Source of the DNA: Chelativorans sp. ZYF759
GTDB taxonomy: Bacteria > Pseudomonadota > Alphaproteobacteria > Rhizobiales > Rhizobiaceae
Direction: 5' to 3'
Length of the DNA: 64,000 nt
NCBI RefSeq assembly: GCF_012911015.1
Contig: NZ_WVVV01000002.1
Span: 175,624-239,623, forward strand
Below, in pieces: positions 47,302-56,799 of the stretch; the stretch's first letter is position 1; each line of letters starts with the position of its first letter. Below the pieces are notes generated by a model that was given only the letters and a program-made list of their open reading frames with translations, was not told the DNA's origin and searched no databases. The position numbers and the translations under genes were made by a program.

Positions 47302-47700
47302 TCAGCTATCCCTTCCGTCCGGCGATTGCGGCAGCCCGTCCGCGATCTCGTAATAGTCGCCTTTGTCGGCCACGAAGATATGGCCAGTGGCCTCGAGCCC
47401 CGACGGGAGGTCGAAGCTGCCGGCCATCACGGAGGTTCGCGGCGAACGCGAATCCTTCCAGAACAGCGCCGACCCGCACACGCGGCAGAAGCCGCGCCGG
47501 GCAAAATCGGAGGCCGAGAACCAGGTGAGATGGTCTTCGCCCTCCACCCGCAGATGGTCGTCGTCCACGTCTGTTGCCGCGTAGTGATGCCCGCTCTGGC
47601 GGCGGCACTGCGAACAATGGCAATAGACCACGCCGCGAAGGACGCCTTCCGTTTCGTATCGCACTGCCCCGCAAAGACAGCCGCCCGTGTTGCGCTGCAT
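47302..47700 (-). CDS. GFA family (glutathione-dependent formaldehyde-activating-like) protein
   Basis: A 132-residue zinc protein of the GFA/CENP-V fold. The ligand set is CLCGAVRY (Cys8, Cys10), YCHCSQCRR (Cys27, Cys29, Cys32) and FCRVCGSAL (Cys72, Cys75). The members are named after the Paracoccus formaldehyde-activating enzyme, but the activity is unproved for most. It is on the same strand as the hemerythrin gene, which starts 81 bases further on, and diverges from the phospholipase-D gene. Confidence 0.9.
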   Translation of the reverse strand: MQRNTGGCLCGAVRYETEGVLRGVVYCHCSQCRRQSGHHYAATDVDDDHLRVEGEDHLTWFSASDFARRGFCRVCGSALFWKDSRSPRTSVMAGSFDLPSGLEATGHIFVADKGDYYEIADGLPQSPDGRDS

Positions 47701-47856
47701 CGTCCAACCTCCTGCTATGATGCTGGCAGGTTCGCACATTGCCCCGCCATCGTGGAATCCCGAATACTGAAGCCAGGATTCAACCCGATTGAGCCTAAAC
47801 TCCGGAACGAATCCGACTTTTCGACGTTTTCCGGCCGGCACAGAGGGGCATATGCA

Positions 47857-49134
47857 TTGAACTTGCGACTGGCCTGGCGGATCGGTCTGGCATTTGTGAT
47901 CGTTGGCATACTTGCCATCGTCGCGCTCAATCTCGCGCCCGAACGGCGCGACCTGCGGGAACCGATCCCGCATCTTCATGCGGTTTCCGATCCTCAGTTC
48001 CTGCGCACCATGGAAGGCATCTTCAGCGGCAATCTGCGCGGGGGCCACGAGATCGACACGCTGCTCAACGGCGTCGAGATCTTTCCTGCCATGCTCGAGT
48101 CCATCCGCGCGGCCACCGACACGCTGAACTTCGAGACCTTCGTCTACTGGTCCGGCGAGATCGCGGAGGAATTCGCCAACGAAATGGCCGCCGCCGCCCG
48201 CCGCGGCGTCGAGGTGCGGGTGCTAATCGACTGGGCCGGCTCCATCCCCTTCGAGCAGCGGCTGATCGACATCATGGAAGAGGCCGGTGTTTTGGTGCAC
48301 CGGTTCCGGCCCATCCGCTGGTACACGATCGACCGGGTCAACAACCGCACCCACCGCAAGATCCTGCTGGTCGACGGCAATATCGGCTTCACCGGCGGCG
48401 TCGGCATCGGCGACGAGTGGCTGGGCGACGCGCGCGCGCCCGACGAATATCGGGAGAACCATTACCGCATCACGGGCCCGGCCGTGGCACAGCTGCAGGC
48501 CGCCTTCGCCGAGAACTGGCTCGAGGCGACCGGCGAGGTGCTGCAAGGCGAGCGCTTCTATCCGGAGCAGCCGACCGACGGCGAGATCACAGCCCAGCTC
48601 GTGAAATCGTCACCGCGCGGCGGCTCGCGCTCGATGCACCAGATGCTCTTGATGTCGCTGGCGTCTGCCACGCAGAACATCCGCATCGGCATGGCCTATT
48701 TCGTGCCCGACGACATCGCCATCGGCCAGTTGGTGGATGCGGCAGAGCGCGGCGTGGAAATCGACATCATCCTGCCCGGCCCGCACATCTCCAAGGAGAC
48801 CGTGCGTCATGGCTCGCGTTATTTCTGGGGCGATCTGCTTGCGGCCGGCATCCGCATCCACGAGTTCCAGCCGACCATGTACCATGCCAAGCTCTTCATC
48901 GTGGACGAGGACTGGGTGTCGATCGGCTCGGCCAATTTCGACGAGCGTTCCTTCCGCCTCAACGACGAGGCCAATCTCAACATCTACGACCGCGACTTCG
49001 CGCTCCAGCAGATCGAAATTTTCGAGGAAGACTTGGCGCGCTCCAGGCTGATCACTCTGGAGGAGTGGGAGAACAGGCCGTGGCGCCAGAAGTTCCTCGA
49101 CTGGGTCGCGAGCCACCTCCGGACCCAGCTCTGA
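47857..49134 (+). CDS. Phospholipase D-like cardiolipin synthase
   Basis: A 425-residue membrane-anchored PLD-superfamily enzyme. After one N-terminal helix (WRIGLAFVIVGILAIVALNL) come two HKD motifs: NRTHRKILLVDGNIGFTGG and MYHAKLFIVDEDWVSIGSAN. These match bacterial cardiolipin synthases ClsA/B/C, which condense two phosphatidylglycerols. The start is TTG at 47857, with GAGGGG eight bases before; no ATG or GTG gives the right N-terminus. The last 83 bases overlap the opposed FAD monooxygenase frame. Confidence 0.9.
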   Translation: MNLRLAWRIGLAFVIVGILAIVALNLAPERRDLREPIPHLHAVSDPQFLRTMEGIFSGNLRGGHEIDTLLNGVEIFPAMLESIRAATDTLNFETFVYWSGEIAEEFANEMAAAARRGVEVRVLIDWAGSIPFEQRLIDIMEEAGVLVHRFRPIRWYTIDRVNNRTHRKILLVDGNIGFTGGVGIGDEWLGDARAPDEYRENHYRITGPAVAQLQAAFAENWLEATGEVLQGERFYPEQPTDGEITAQLVKSSPRGGSRSMHQMLLMSLASATQNIRIGMAYFVPDDIAIGQLVDAAERGVEIDIILPGPHISKETVRHGSRYFWGDLLAAGIRIHEFQPTMYHAKLFIVDEDWVSIGSANFDERSFRLNDEANLNIYDRDFALQQIEIFEEDLARSRLITLEEWENRPWRQKFLDWVASHLRTQL

Positions 49135-50350
49135 TCAGGGGCGACGTCACATGTTCAGGACGTATGCCGAGGCCAACCAGTCGGCCCGGAATGCGCCTCA
49201 GGAGCGGGAAACGCGCAAGAAGCCGTACCGGCAGGGGCGGTTTGAGGCTTTGTCCCCGCTGCGCCAGCACCGGCGCCAGAAGGCGGTTGTGGGCCAGAAC
49301 CTGCGCCGCCTGGGTGAGGCGGGTCGGGAAAATGCGCCGCCTCTCGATGGCGGCAAGATGGTCGCCGGAGAGCGACCCTTCCGTCAGCGGCCCGGCGAGA
49401 ATGTTGGCCGCGGCCACCGCGTCCTGGATCGCGAGATTGATGCCCACGCCGCCAACCGGCGACATCGCGTGTGCGGCGTCGCCGATGCACAGCAAGCCCG
49501 GCCGCCACCAGCGTCTCAGTCGATCGACCGAGACCGAGAGCAGGCTCACGTCGTCGAAGCTGGCCAGCGCCTCCGCCCTTTCGGCCTCGAACGGCAGGAG
49601 AGCCCCCACATCGCTGCGGAACGCCTCGATGCCGCGGGCGCGCACCGCCTCCGCCGCTCCCTTCGGGATCACGTAGGCGCACTGCCAATAGTCGCCGCGG
49701 TAGATGCGCACCATGAGGCGGCCGGGGTCGAAGCGGCCGGCGGACTCCTCGGTGTCTTCCGGCTTTCGTGGCAGCCGGAACCAGAGCACGTCGATGGGCG
49801 CACCGAGTTCTTCCACCTCGAGCGCCGCCGCCTTGCGCATGTCAGAGCGTCGCCCGTCCGCGCCGACGACCAGCCGGGCCCTGATCTCCAGGGGACCATC
49901 CGGCCCTTCGGCGGTGACGCCCACGACTGACCCGCCCTCGTTGATGAGGCCTGTTGCCCTGGTGCTCATGAGGCAGCGGAAGCCGGAATGCCGTTCCCCT
50001 TCCCGCTTCAGGAAGTCGAGAAAATCCCACTGTGGCATCATCATGATGTAGGGTGAGTGCACCGGCAGGTGGGACATGTCCGCCACCGGCGTCTCGCTGG
50101 CGCCGATGCCGGCGGACATCTGGTGCACCTTCTGATGCGGCAAGCGTTGTAGGCCCTCGAAGAGGTCCAGCTCGTGCATCACCTCGAGGGTGGAGGGATG
50201 CAGCGTGTCGCCGCGGAAATCGCGCAGGAAGTCCGCATGTTTCTCGAGCACCAGCACGCTGGCACCGGCCCGGGCCAGCAGCATGCCGAGCATCATGCCG
50301 GCCGGCCCACCGCCCGCGATCGCGCAATCGGCGGTGAGCCTCGCGCTCAT
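49052..50350 (-). CDS. FAD-dependent monooxygenase with an extended C-terminus
   Basis: A 432-residue flavoprotein of the PHBH/UbiH-like group. FAD motifs: CAIAGGGPAGMMLGMLLARAG, ARLVVGADGRRSDMR and LLCIGDAAHAMSPVGGVGINLAIQDAVAAAN. The likely natural end is GIRPEHV; the last 30 residues or so (Gly/Ser/Arg-rich) run 83 bases into the opposed phospholipase-D gene, suggesting the original stop was lost. The substrate is unknown. It starts close to the end of the DAHP synthase gene on the same strand. Confidence 0.88.
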   Translation of the reverse strand: MSARLTADCAIAGGGPAGMMLGMLLARAGASVLVLEKHADFLRDFRGDTLHPSTLEVMHELDLFEGLQRLPHQKVHQMSAGIGASETPVADMSHLPVHSPYIMMMPQWDFLDFLKREGERHSGFRCLMSTRATGLINEGGSVVGVTAEGPDGPLEIRARLVVGADGRRSDMRKAAALEVEELGAPIDVLWFRLPRKPEDTEESAGRFDPGRLMVRIYRGDYWQCAYVIPKGAAEAVRARGIEAFRSDVGALLPFEAERAEALASFDDVSLLSVSVDRLRRWWRPGLLCIGDAAHAMSPVGGVGINLAIQDAVAAANILAGPLTEGSLSGDHLAAIERRRIFPTRLTQAAQVLAHNRLLAPVLAQRGQSLKPPLPVRLLARFPLLRRIPGRLVGLGIRPEHVTSPLIRAGSGGGSRPSRGTSGATACSPTPPE

Positions 50351-50366
50351 CGAGCGCCCCGCCCGG

Positions 50367-51743
50367 TCAGCCGTTGACTGCCTTCTTCTCCGGCTGGTTC
50401 GCATGGGCCTTCTTCAGCAGGCCCGACAGGAGGAAGGAGAGCTCCAGCGCCTGGTCTGCATTGAGGCGCGGGTCGCAATGGGTGTGGTAGCGGTCCTGCA
50501 ATTCGTCGTCGCGAATGGCGCGTGCGCCGCCCGTGCACTCGGTGACGTTCTTGCCCGTCATCTCGATATGGATGCCGCCGGGATGCGAACCTTCCGCGCG
50601 GTGGACATCGAAGAAGGTCTCCACCTCACTCAGGATGCGGTCGAAGGGCCGCGTCTTGTAGCCCGCCGCGGTGATCGTGTTGCCGTGCATCGGATCGCAC
50701 GACCACACCACCTTGCGGCCTTCCTTCTGCACCGCGCGCACCAGTTGCGGCAGGTGCTCGGCCACCTTCTCGTGCCCGAAGCGCGCGATCAGCGTCAGGC
50801 GTCCCGCCTCGTTGTCGGGGTTCAGGATGTCGATCAGCCTGATGAGGCCGTCCGGCGTCATCGACGGGCCGCATTTCAGGCCGAGCGGGTTCTTGATGCC
50901 GCGGCAATATTCGACATGCGCCTGCTCGGGCTGGCGCGTGCGGTCGCCGATCCAGATCATGTGGCCGGAGGTCGCGTACCAGTCGCCCGACGTCGAATCG
51001 ACGCGCGTCAGCGCCTCCTCGTAGCCGAGCAGCAGCGCCTCGTGGCTCGTGTAGAAATCGGTCTCGCGCAGCGAGGCATGGCCTTCTGAGGTGATGCCGA
51101 TCGCCTTCATGAAGTTGATCGTCTCGGTGATGTGGCTCGCCAGTTCCTGGTAGCGTTCGGCCTGCGGGCTGTCGGAGACGAAACCGAGCATCCACTGATG
51201 CACGTTGTCGAGGCTCGCGTAACCACCCTGCGCGAAGGCGCGCAAGAGGTTGAGAGTGGCGGCCGACTGGCGGTAGGCCATGCGCTGGCGCGCCGGATCG
51301 GGCGTGCGGGAGGCCTCGTCGAACTCGATCCCGTTGATGATGTCGCCGCGATAGGACGGCAGCGTGATGCCGTCCTTGGTCTCGCTGTCCGACGAGCGCG
51401 GCTTGGCGAACTGTCCGGCGATGCGGCCGACCTTCACCACGGGCTGCGCGCCGGCATAGGTCAGCACGACCGCCATCTGGAGGAAGACACGGAAGAAGTC
51501 GCGAATATTGTCGGCGCCGTGCTCGGCGAAGCTTTCCGCGCAGTCGCCGCCCTGCAGCAGGAACGCCTGGCCCTCGGCCACGGTCGCGAGCTGCTTCTTC
51601 AGCTTGCGCGCCTCGCCGGCAAAGACGAGCGGCGGATAGCTGGCCAGCTGCTTCTCCGTTGCGGCCACGGCATCCTGGTCGGGATAGGCGGGAACCTGGC
51701 TGATCGGCTTGCCGCGCCAGGAATTCGGAGACCACTTCGTCAT
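50367..51743 (-). CDS. Class II 3-deoxy-7-phosphoheptulonate (DAHP) synthase
   Basis: A 458-residue plant-type (class II) DAHP synthase, first step of the shikimate pathway: phosphoenolpyruvate plus erythrose 4-phosphate. Motifs: [66 protein letters not shown] and [12 protein letters not shown]. The ATG at 51743 ([11 protein letters not shown]) was preferred over a TTG at 51755. No regulatory ACT domain is present. Confidence 0.95.
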   Translation of the reverse strand: MTKWSPNSWRGKPISQVPAYPDQDAVAATEKQLASYPPLVFAGEARKLKKQLATVAEGQAFLLQGGDCAESFAEHGADNIRDFFRVFLQMAVVLTYAGAQPVVKVGRIAGQFAKPRSSDSETKDGITLPSYRGDIINGIEFDEASRTPDPARQRMAYRQSAATLNLLRAFAQGGYASLDNVHQWMLGFVSDSPQAERYQELASHITETINFMKAIGITSEGHASLRETDFYTSHEALLLGYEEALTRVDSTSGDWYATSGHMIWIGDRTRQPEQAHVEYCRGIKNPLGLKCGPSMTPDGLIRLIDILNPDNEAGRLTLIARFGHEKVAEHLPQLVRAVQKEGRKVVWSCDPMHGNTITAAGYKTRPFDRILSEVETFFDVHRAEGSHPGGIHIEMTGKNVTECTGGARAIRDDELQDRYHTHCDPRLNADQALELSFLLSGLLKKAHANQPEKKAVNG

Positions 51744-51841
51744 TGTCTTGTCCAACTTTCAGCAGTTTTGGGCGTTCCGCGCCCCAAAAGACGTCCGCTC
51801 ATCGCGGACGCGGCTCCCATACACCAAGGGAGACACCTATT

Positions 51842-52498
51842 CTACCCTGACCGACCGACCTGGACGAAGCGAATTCCGCCTTTGGCGGCCAGAAGCGCAT
51901 CGAAACGCGCCGCCAGCTCCGCCCCGAGCGCGACCGCGCGCGGGTAGATCGGCGCGTCCCGGTCGGCATGCACGGGCAGATCGAACGCGTCCGTCTCCGA
52001 CAGGAACCGCGCCAGCCCCCCTTCCCCGTGCTCGTTCAGAAAGCCGAGCATCACCGCATCGAGATAGCTCTGGAGGATCGTCGGCGGCGCGCGGTTGACC
52101 GGCAGATCCTCTTCGGCCACGTAAAGCCAGATCGGGCAATCGGCCGGCAGTTCTTGCCCGAGTTCCAGCCTGCCGGGATCGATCGCCACCCGCCGGTAGC
52201 GGGCCTCGCGCGCGTCGATGGCGGCAAGGTTCTCGGCCCGGTCGATGACCAGCAGCCCGTCGCAGCCCGCCCCCTTCTCCTCGCGCACCGTAAGCAGCGC
52301 TGCGGGAAAGCCAGGCATGTCGGGCCGTGGCCGCCAGCTGCGGCGCCAGCCATTGAGCCGCGCCGGCACGGCATGCACGATCTCCGTGCGGTGGGTCGCG
52401 CGACAGACCAGCGAGCCGTAGCCGAAATAGGCGACCTGCCCCTTTGCCGCGGGCGGAAGATTGGCGAGAGCATCGACGGGATTTTGCATGCGGCGCAT
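51842..52498 (-). CDS. Gamma-glutamylcyclotransferase-like (AIG2) protein
   Basis: A 218-residue protein of the GGCT-like fold. The diagnostic YFGYGSLVCRATHR binding loop is followed by ARLNGWRRSWRPR and the acid DAREARYRRVAI. It probably opens gamma-glutamyl or related bonds, but the substrate is unknown. Starts at ATG 52498 or 52489 (MQNPVDAL) are equally possible; neither has a clear ribosome site. The gene is divergent from the next hydrolase, with the palindromic operator between them. Confidence 0.82.
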   Translation of the reverse strand: MRRMQNPVDALANLPPAAKGQVAYFGYGSLVCRATHRTEIVHAVPARLNGWRRSWRPRPDMPGFPAALLTVREEKGAGCDGLLVIDRAENLAAIDAREARYRRVAIDPGRLELGQELPADCPIWLYVAEEDLPVNRAPPTILQSYLDAVMLGFLNEHGEGGLARFLSETDAFDLPVHADRDAPIYPRAVALGAELAARFDALLAAKGGIRFVQVGRSG

Positions 52499-52541
52499 GC
52501 TATCCGGCCGGCGCCGCGAGGCAAGGGTCCGCCTATTGACT

Positions 52542-52557
52542 TTGACGTTAACGTCAA
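52542..52557. promoter_or_regulatory. Perfect 16-bp palindromic operator TTGACGTTAACGTCAA
   Basis: A flawless 16-bp palindrome, TTGACGTTAACGTCAA, lies between the divergent GGCT-like and hydrolase genes, overlapping a TTGACT (52536-52541) that could be a -35 box. It resembles reported MerR-type LiuR-like regulator sites of alphaproteobacteria, from memory only. Position suggests repression or activation of the hydrolase gene that begins at 52601. Confidence 0.6.
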
Positions 52558-52600
52558 TGCTACGCTCGACCCGTCACTTCACCATCGGGACGGCATCGAC

Positions 52601-53572
52601 ATGGGCGGACGAGCGGCAACGAGACCTTCGCAGCGCGCGGCAGCGCCTCTTTCCACCCTGCCCGGCATCGAGCGGCAGAAGATCGCCTTTCGCGCCGCCG
52701 ACGGCTTTCCGCTCTCCGGCACGCTCTTTTCGGGGAGCGGCGACGGGCCGCTGGTCCTGATCTCCTCGGCCACCGCCGTGCCGCAGCGCCTCTATTTCGG
52801 CTTCGCCGCGCATTTGGTTGAGCGCGGCGCCAGGGCCGTCCTCACCTATGATTACCGTGCCACGGGGGCTTCGCCCGCCCCGTCGGCCTGGCGCCGGCGC
52901 ATCTCGATGAAGGACTGGGCGCTCCTCGACTTCCCCGCCGCCGCGGCCGCGCTGGAGACCGTCGCCCCCGGACACGCCATGGCGGGCATCGGCCAGTCGT
53001 TCGGCGGACAGGCACTCGGCCTCTCCGGCATCTCGGACCGTTTCCATCGCTACGCCATCGTGGCCAGCATGTCGGGCGCCAGGCGCCTGCTGGACGATCC
53101 CTGGGTGTGGCCGCGCATGAACCTGCTTGGCGTGCCGACCGCCATCGCGCTGGGCCGCATCCCCTCCTGGATGGGCATCGGCGAGGAACTCCCCGGCAGC
53201 GTCTTCCGCGACTGGGCGCGCTGGTGCCGGATGAGGAACTACTTTTTCGACGACCCTAATCTGCCCGAGACCGCGAATTTCGCGCAGGTCCGCATTCCGC
53301 TCCTCTCGCTCGGCATGCTGGACGATCCGTGGGGAACGCCGCGCGCCGTCGCCCATCTCCTGGAGCGCTACGGGAACGCCGACATCACCGAGCGCTGGTT
53401 CGGCCCCGAACATGTCGGTGGCCATCCGGTCGGTCACCTGGGCTTCTTCCGCTCGCGCTTTTCGCACACCCTGTGGCCCGCGCTCGGCGAGTGGCTCCTG
53501 AGCGGCAGGCAACCCGCGATCGGCACCACGCGCGCCGAAATCCCGGTCAGTCGACGCGCTTCCCGTTCCTGA
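52601..53572 (+). CDS. Alpha/beta hydrolase
   Basis: A 323-residue cytoplasmic hydrolase. A low-complexity N-terminus is followed by GFPLSGTLFSGSGDGPLVLISSATAVPQRLY and the nucleophile elbow GIGQSFGGQALG (Ser133). Family resemblance is to predicted alpha/beta-hydrolases of the YheT/UCP037442 type. The substrate is unknown; the upstream palindrome suggests control by a metabolite-sensing regulator. The last 26 bases overlap the opposed gor gene. Confidence 0.82.
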   Translation: MGGRAATRPSQRAAAPLSTLPGIERQKIAFRAADGFPLSGTLFSGSGDGPLVLISSATAVPQRLYFGFAAHLVERGARAVLTYDYRATGASPAPSAWRRRISMKDWALLDFPAAAAALETVAPGHAMAGIGQSFGGQALGLSGISDRFHRYAIVASMSGARRLLDDPWVWPRMNLLGVPTAIALGRIPSWMGIGEELPGSVFRDWARWCRMRNYFFDDPNLPETANFAQVRIPLLSLGMLDDPWGTPRAVAHLLERYGNADITERWFGPEHVGGHPVGHLGFFRSRFSHTLWPALGEWLLSGRQPAIGTTRAEIPVSRRASRS

Positions 53573-54938
53573 TCCGGTAGCTCGGCTGGTACATGGTGAC
53601 CAGTTCCTCGGCAGCCGAGGGGTGGACCGCCATCGTGCGGTCGAAATCGTCCTTGGTGAGCTGCGCCTTGAGCGAGATCGCCAGCAGCTGCGCCATCTCG
53701 CCCGCATCGGGACCCAGCACATGCGCGCCGACCACGCGCCGGCTCTCGGCCTCGACCACCAGCTTCATCAGCATGCGCTCCTGGCGGCCTGACAGCGTGT
53801 GGCGCATGGGCCGGAAGCTCGCCCGGTAGATCTCCACCTCGGCAAATTCGTGCGCCGCATCCTCTTCCGACAGGCCGACCGTCCCGATCTCCGGCTGCGA
53901 GAAGACGGCGGTGGCGATCATGTCGTGATCGGGCGATGTCGGCTTGTCGCGATAGAGCGTGTCGATCAGGCACATCGCCTCGTGGATCGCCACCGGCGTC
54001 AGCTGCACCCGGTTGGTGACGTCGCCGATGGCAAAGATGTTGTCGACATTGGTCCGCGAATGCTCGTCCACGATGATCTCGCCGACGCTGCCGGTCGCGA
54101 CCCCCGCTTCTTCCAGCCCCAGCCCGTCCGTGTTCGGCTTGCGGCCGATGGCCAGCATCACCTGATCGACGGTCATCGTCGTGTCGTTCGAAAGATGGGC
54201 ATCGAATCGGCCGTCCCCGCGCTTCTCGATGCGCGAGAATATCGTGTGGCAGAGAATGCGGATGCCCTTGGCCTCCATCGCCTCGTGCAGCGAGGAGCGC
54301 AGATCGTTGTCGAAACGACCAAGGATTTCCTTGCCGCGATAGACCAGCGTCGTCTCGACCCCGAGACCGTGGAAGATGTTGGCGAACTCCACGGCAATGT
54401 AGCCGCCGCCTGCGATGACGATGCTCCGCGGCAGTTCCTTGAGCTCGAACGCCTCGTTGGAGGTGATGCACAATTCGTGGCCGGGCAACGCCTCGTGCGG
54501 GTTCGGCCGGCCCCCCGTGGCGACCAGGATCCTCTCGGCGGTGACCACGCGATCCTCGCCGACGAGACGGATCTCGTGCTTGCCCTCCAGCACCGCGCGG
54601 CTTTCGATGATCTCGGCGCCCGCCTTGTCGAGGCCCGCCCTGTAGAGCCCTTCCAGCCGCGCGATCTCGCGGTCCTTGTTGGCCTTTAGCGTCGTCCAGT
54701 CGAACCGCGTCTCGCCCACGCTCCAGCCATAACCGGCCGCATCCTCGAAATGCTCGGGGAACTGGGACGCATAGACGAACAGTTTCTTGGGCACGCAGCC
54801 GCGGATCACGCAGGTGCCGCCGAAGCGGTATTCCTCCGCGATCGCCACGCGCTTGCCGAGCGAAGCCGCGAGCCGGCCGGCGCGCACGCCACCCGATCCG
54901 CCGCCGATCACGAACAGATCATAGTCGTAGTCGGCCAT
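53547..54938 (-). CDS. gor: Glutathione-disulfide reductase
   Basis: A 463-residue flavoenzyme that reduces glutathione disulfide with NADPH. FAD motif: DLFVIGGGSGGVRAG. The redox disulfide is GTCVIRGCVPKKL; the second nucleotide-binding motif is VIAGGGYIAVEFANIFHGLG, and the C-terminal active-site His is in MAVHPSAAEELVTM. ATG 54938 (MADYDYD) was chosen; the upstream frame is short. It follows rpiA and DUF2059 as in many relatives. Confidence 0.96.
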   Translation of the reverse strand: MADYDYDLFVIGGGSGGVRAGRLAASLGKRVAIAEEYRFGGTCVIRGCVPKKLFVYASQFPEHFEDAAGYGWSVGETRFDWTTLKANKDREIARLEGLYRAGLDKAGAEIIESRAVLEGKHEIRLVGEDRVVTAERILVATGGRPNPHEALPGHELCITSNEAFELKELPRSIVIAGGGYIAVEFANIFHGLGVETTLVYRGKEILGRFDNDLRSSLHEAMEAKGIRILCHTIFSRIEKRGDGRFDAHLSNDTTMTVDQVMLAIGRKPNTDGLGLEEAGVATGSVGEIIVDEHSRTNVDNIFAIGDVTNRVQLTPVAIHEAMCLIDTLYRDKPTSPDHDMIATAVFSQPEIGTVGLSEEDAAHEFAEVEIYRASFRPMRHTLSGRQERMLMKLVVEAESRRVVGAHVLGPDAGEMAQLLAISLKAQLTKDDFDRTMAVHPSAAEELVTMYQPSYRIRNGKRVD

Positions 54939-55028
54939 TCTTCGTCCCATCGCTGCGGGTTGGTAAGGGCGGGTGCACGGTCTCGCTCGCCCGGCGGCGC
55001 GGCCGCCGCCTGCGGGGCGTCAGACCGT

Positions 55029-55583
55029 CTATTGCTGCTGCGGCATGTCCAAGTTGAGCTCGACATCGGTATCGATGTCGCGGTCGACCTGTTCCTGCAG
55101 CGCGCTGCCGACGCCCTGCGAGAGGTCGCGCGCGATCCCGTTCTGCCAGATCTCGGCGGCGCGGAAGACTTCCTGCGTCATCTCCGGCCCGACCTCGAGC
55201 AGCTTGCGGCCGGCGGGCGAGGAATAGAATTCCGCCAGCTGGTTCAGCTCTTCCTCGGAGAAGTTGCGCGCATAGGTCAGTGCCGCCTCGCGCTCCAGGT
55301 CGACGCGCCGCGGGGCCAGCGCGATCGCCTGCTCGTCCACGGTGCGGTTGATCACGCTCACCAGGTCGGGATTGTTCGAGATCAGCGTGTTCTTCAGCTC
55401 GATCGCGGCCTCGGGCAGGATCAGGTCGAAACCTTCCGTCGAACGCATCGCCGAGATCGCGGCGCGCGCGGCCCTGAGATGGGTGTCGGAAATCTCCTGT
55501 GCGGCCGCCGGATAGGCCATCGCAGCGAAGCCGAGAGCGGTTGCGGCTGCCAGGGTGCGGCGAAGCCTCGTGCTGAGGGTCAT
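55029..55583 (-). CDS. DUF2059 secreted protein
   Basis: A 184-residue protein with a signal peptide (AAATALGFAAMAYPAAA-QE) and a DUF2059 domain marked by NFSEEELNQLAEFYSSPAGRKLLE. Function is unknown. It lies between rpiA (18 bases upstream) and gor (90 bases downstream), an order shared by relatives. AAGGAG is close before the ATG. Confidence 0.88.
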   Translation of the reverse strand: MTLSTRLRRTLAAATALGFAAMAYPAAAQEISDTHLRAARAAISAMRSTEGFDLILPEAAIELKNTLISNNPDLVSVINRTVDEQAIALAPRRVDLEREAALTYARNFSEEELNQLAEFYSSPAGRKLLEVGPEMTQEVFRAAEIWQNGIARDLSQGVGSALQEQVDRDIDTDVELNLDMPQQQ

Positions 55584-55601
55584 GATGATCGAACTCCTTC
55601 T

Positions 55602-56300
55602 TTAGCGGTTCGAATGCAGTTCAGTGATTCCGGAAGGCCCCGCCAGTATGGCCAGATCGGCAAGGTCGATGAAAAGACCGTGCTCGACCACGCCGGGTAT
55701 GGAAAGAAGGGCGCTGGAAAGCGCTCTTGGATCGGGAATGCGGCCAAAAGATGCGTCGACGATCTGGTGCCCGCCATCGGTGACAAAGGCCTTTCCGCCG
55801 GCCTGGCGAATGGCCAGCGGCCCCGACAGGCCGAGCGCGCCGGCCGCCGACTCGATCGCCGCGATCGTGGCGCGCAGCCCGAATTCATTGACCTCGATGG
55901 GCAGCGGAAAGCGCCCGACCGTTTCGACCTTCTTGGACTCGTCGGCGATCACGATCATGCGGCGCGAGGCCGCCGCCACGATCTTCTCGCGCAGAAGCGC
56001 CCCGCCCCCGCCCTTGACCAGCACCAGGCCGGGACCGACCTCGTCGGCGCCGTCGATGGTGAGGTCGAGCCGGGGTTCCTCGTCGAGGCTCGCCAGCCTG
56101 ACGCCGAGTTCACGGCAGAGCGCGGCGGTGCGTTCGGAGGTCGGCACGCCGATGATGGCGAGCCCGCCCGCCACCTTCTCGGCCAGGAGCCGCACGAAGG
56201 CCTCCGCGGTCGAGCCGGTCCCGATGCCGAGCTTCATTCCGTCTTCGACATGCGCGAGCGCGGCTCTCGCCGCCTCGGTCTTTAATGCTGCTGCGTCCAT
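55602..56300 (-). CDS. rpiA: Ribose-5-phosphate isomerase A
   Basis: A 232-residue enzyme interconverting ribose 5-phosphate and ribulose 5-phosphate. Motifs: [47 protein letters not shown] and [18 protein letters not shown]. All catalytic residues are present. It heads the rpiA-DUF2059-gor unit. Confidence 0.96.
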   Translation of the reverse strand: MDAAALKTEAARAALAHVEDGMKLGIGTGSTAEAFVRLLAEKVAGGLAIIGVPTSERTAALCRELGVRLASLDEEPRLDLTIDGADEVGPGLVLVKGGGGALLREKIVAAASRRMIVIADESKKVETVGRFPLPIEVNEFGLRATIAAIESAAGALGLSGPLAIRQAGGKAFVTDGGHQIVDASFGRIPDPRALSSALLSIPGVVEHGLFIDLADLAILAGPSGITELHSNR

Positions 56301-56438
56301 GACCGCCCGGATCGTGTGATTTGATGCGAGCCTCTAGCATTTTTGGCGCACTTCGCAAACGCCCACCGCTCGCCGGAGAACCCGGCCCGCAAACGCGCCG
56401 CGGCATGGGGCGCACGATCGGAAGAAAGGGTGGTGGTC

Positions 56439-56512
56439 TGGAGCGGGTAGCGGGAATCGAACCCGCATATTCAGCTTGGAAGGCTGCTGCTCTACCATTG
56501 AGCTATACCCGC
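56439..56512 (-). tRNA. tRNA-Gly (anticodon TCC)
   Basis: On the minus strand the acceptor GCGGGTA pairs with TACCCGC, the anticodon loop CTTCCAA holds TCC, and the T-loop is GGTTCGATTC. The discriminator T and the encoded CCA complete a 74-base gene. Confidence 0.97.
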
Positions 56513-56536
56513 GAAGGGGCCTCGCCTGGCGAGGAA

Positions 56537-56621
56537 TGGTGCGGTCGAGAAGACTCGAACTTCCACGGGTTGCCCCACAGCGACCTCAACGCTGCGCGTC
56601 TACCAATTCCGCCACGACCGC
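56537..56621 (-). tRNA. tRNA-Leu (anticodon GAG)
   Basis: On the minus strand the acceptor GCGGTCG pairs with CGACCGC, the anticodon stem-loop CAGCG-TTGAGGT-CGCTG holds GAG, and a class II variable arm follows. CCA is encoded. It lies 24 bases before tRNA-Gly and is probably in the same transcript; a CCTCGC-CTG-GCGAGG hairpin separates the two. Confidence 0.97.
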
Positions 56622-56799
56622 ACGCAGCTGGATGCCGGCGCTGCCGGCTCGGGGCATGTAGCAAATAGCCCATGGCGAAACAAGTGCATCCGAGCGCCTT
56701 TCGTCGCGAATGCCCAAACTGCCGAAAGGCCTTGCTGCCGCGGGCTGGACGCATGGGTTCGAAGGCGCCATATGGGAGGCACGAGGTCAACGAACGACG

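Noticed and set aside
52484..52500. GCATGC repeats around the start of the GGCT-like gene as an operator
   Set aside because: The symmetry comes from the two ATG codons and their GC surroundings; no spacing or conservation evidence.
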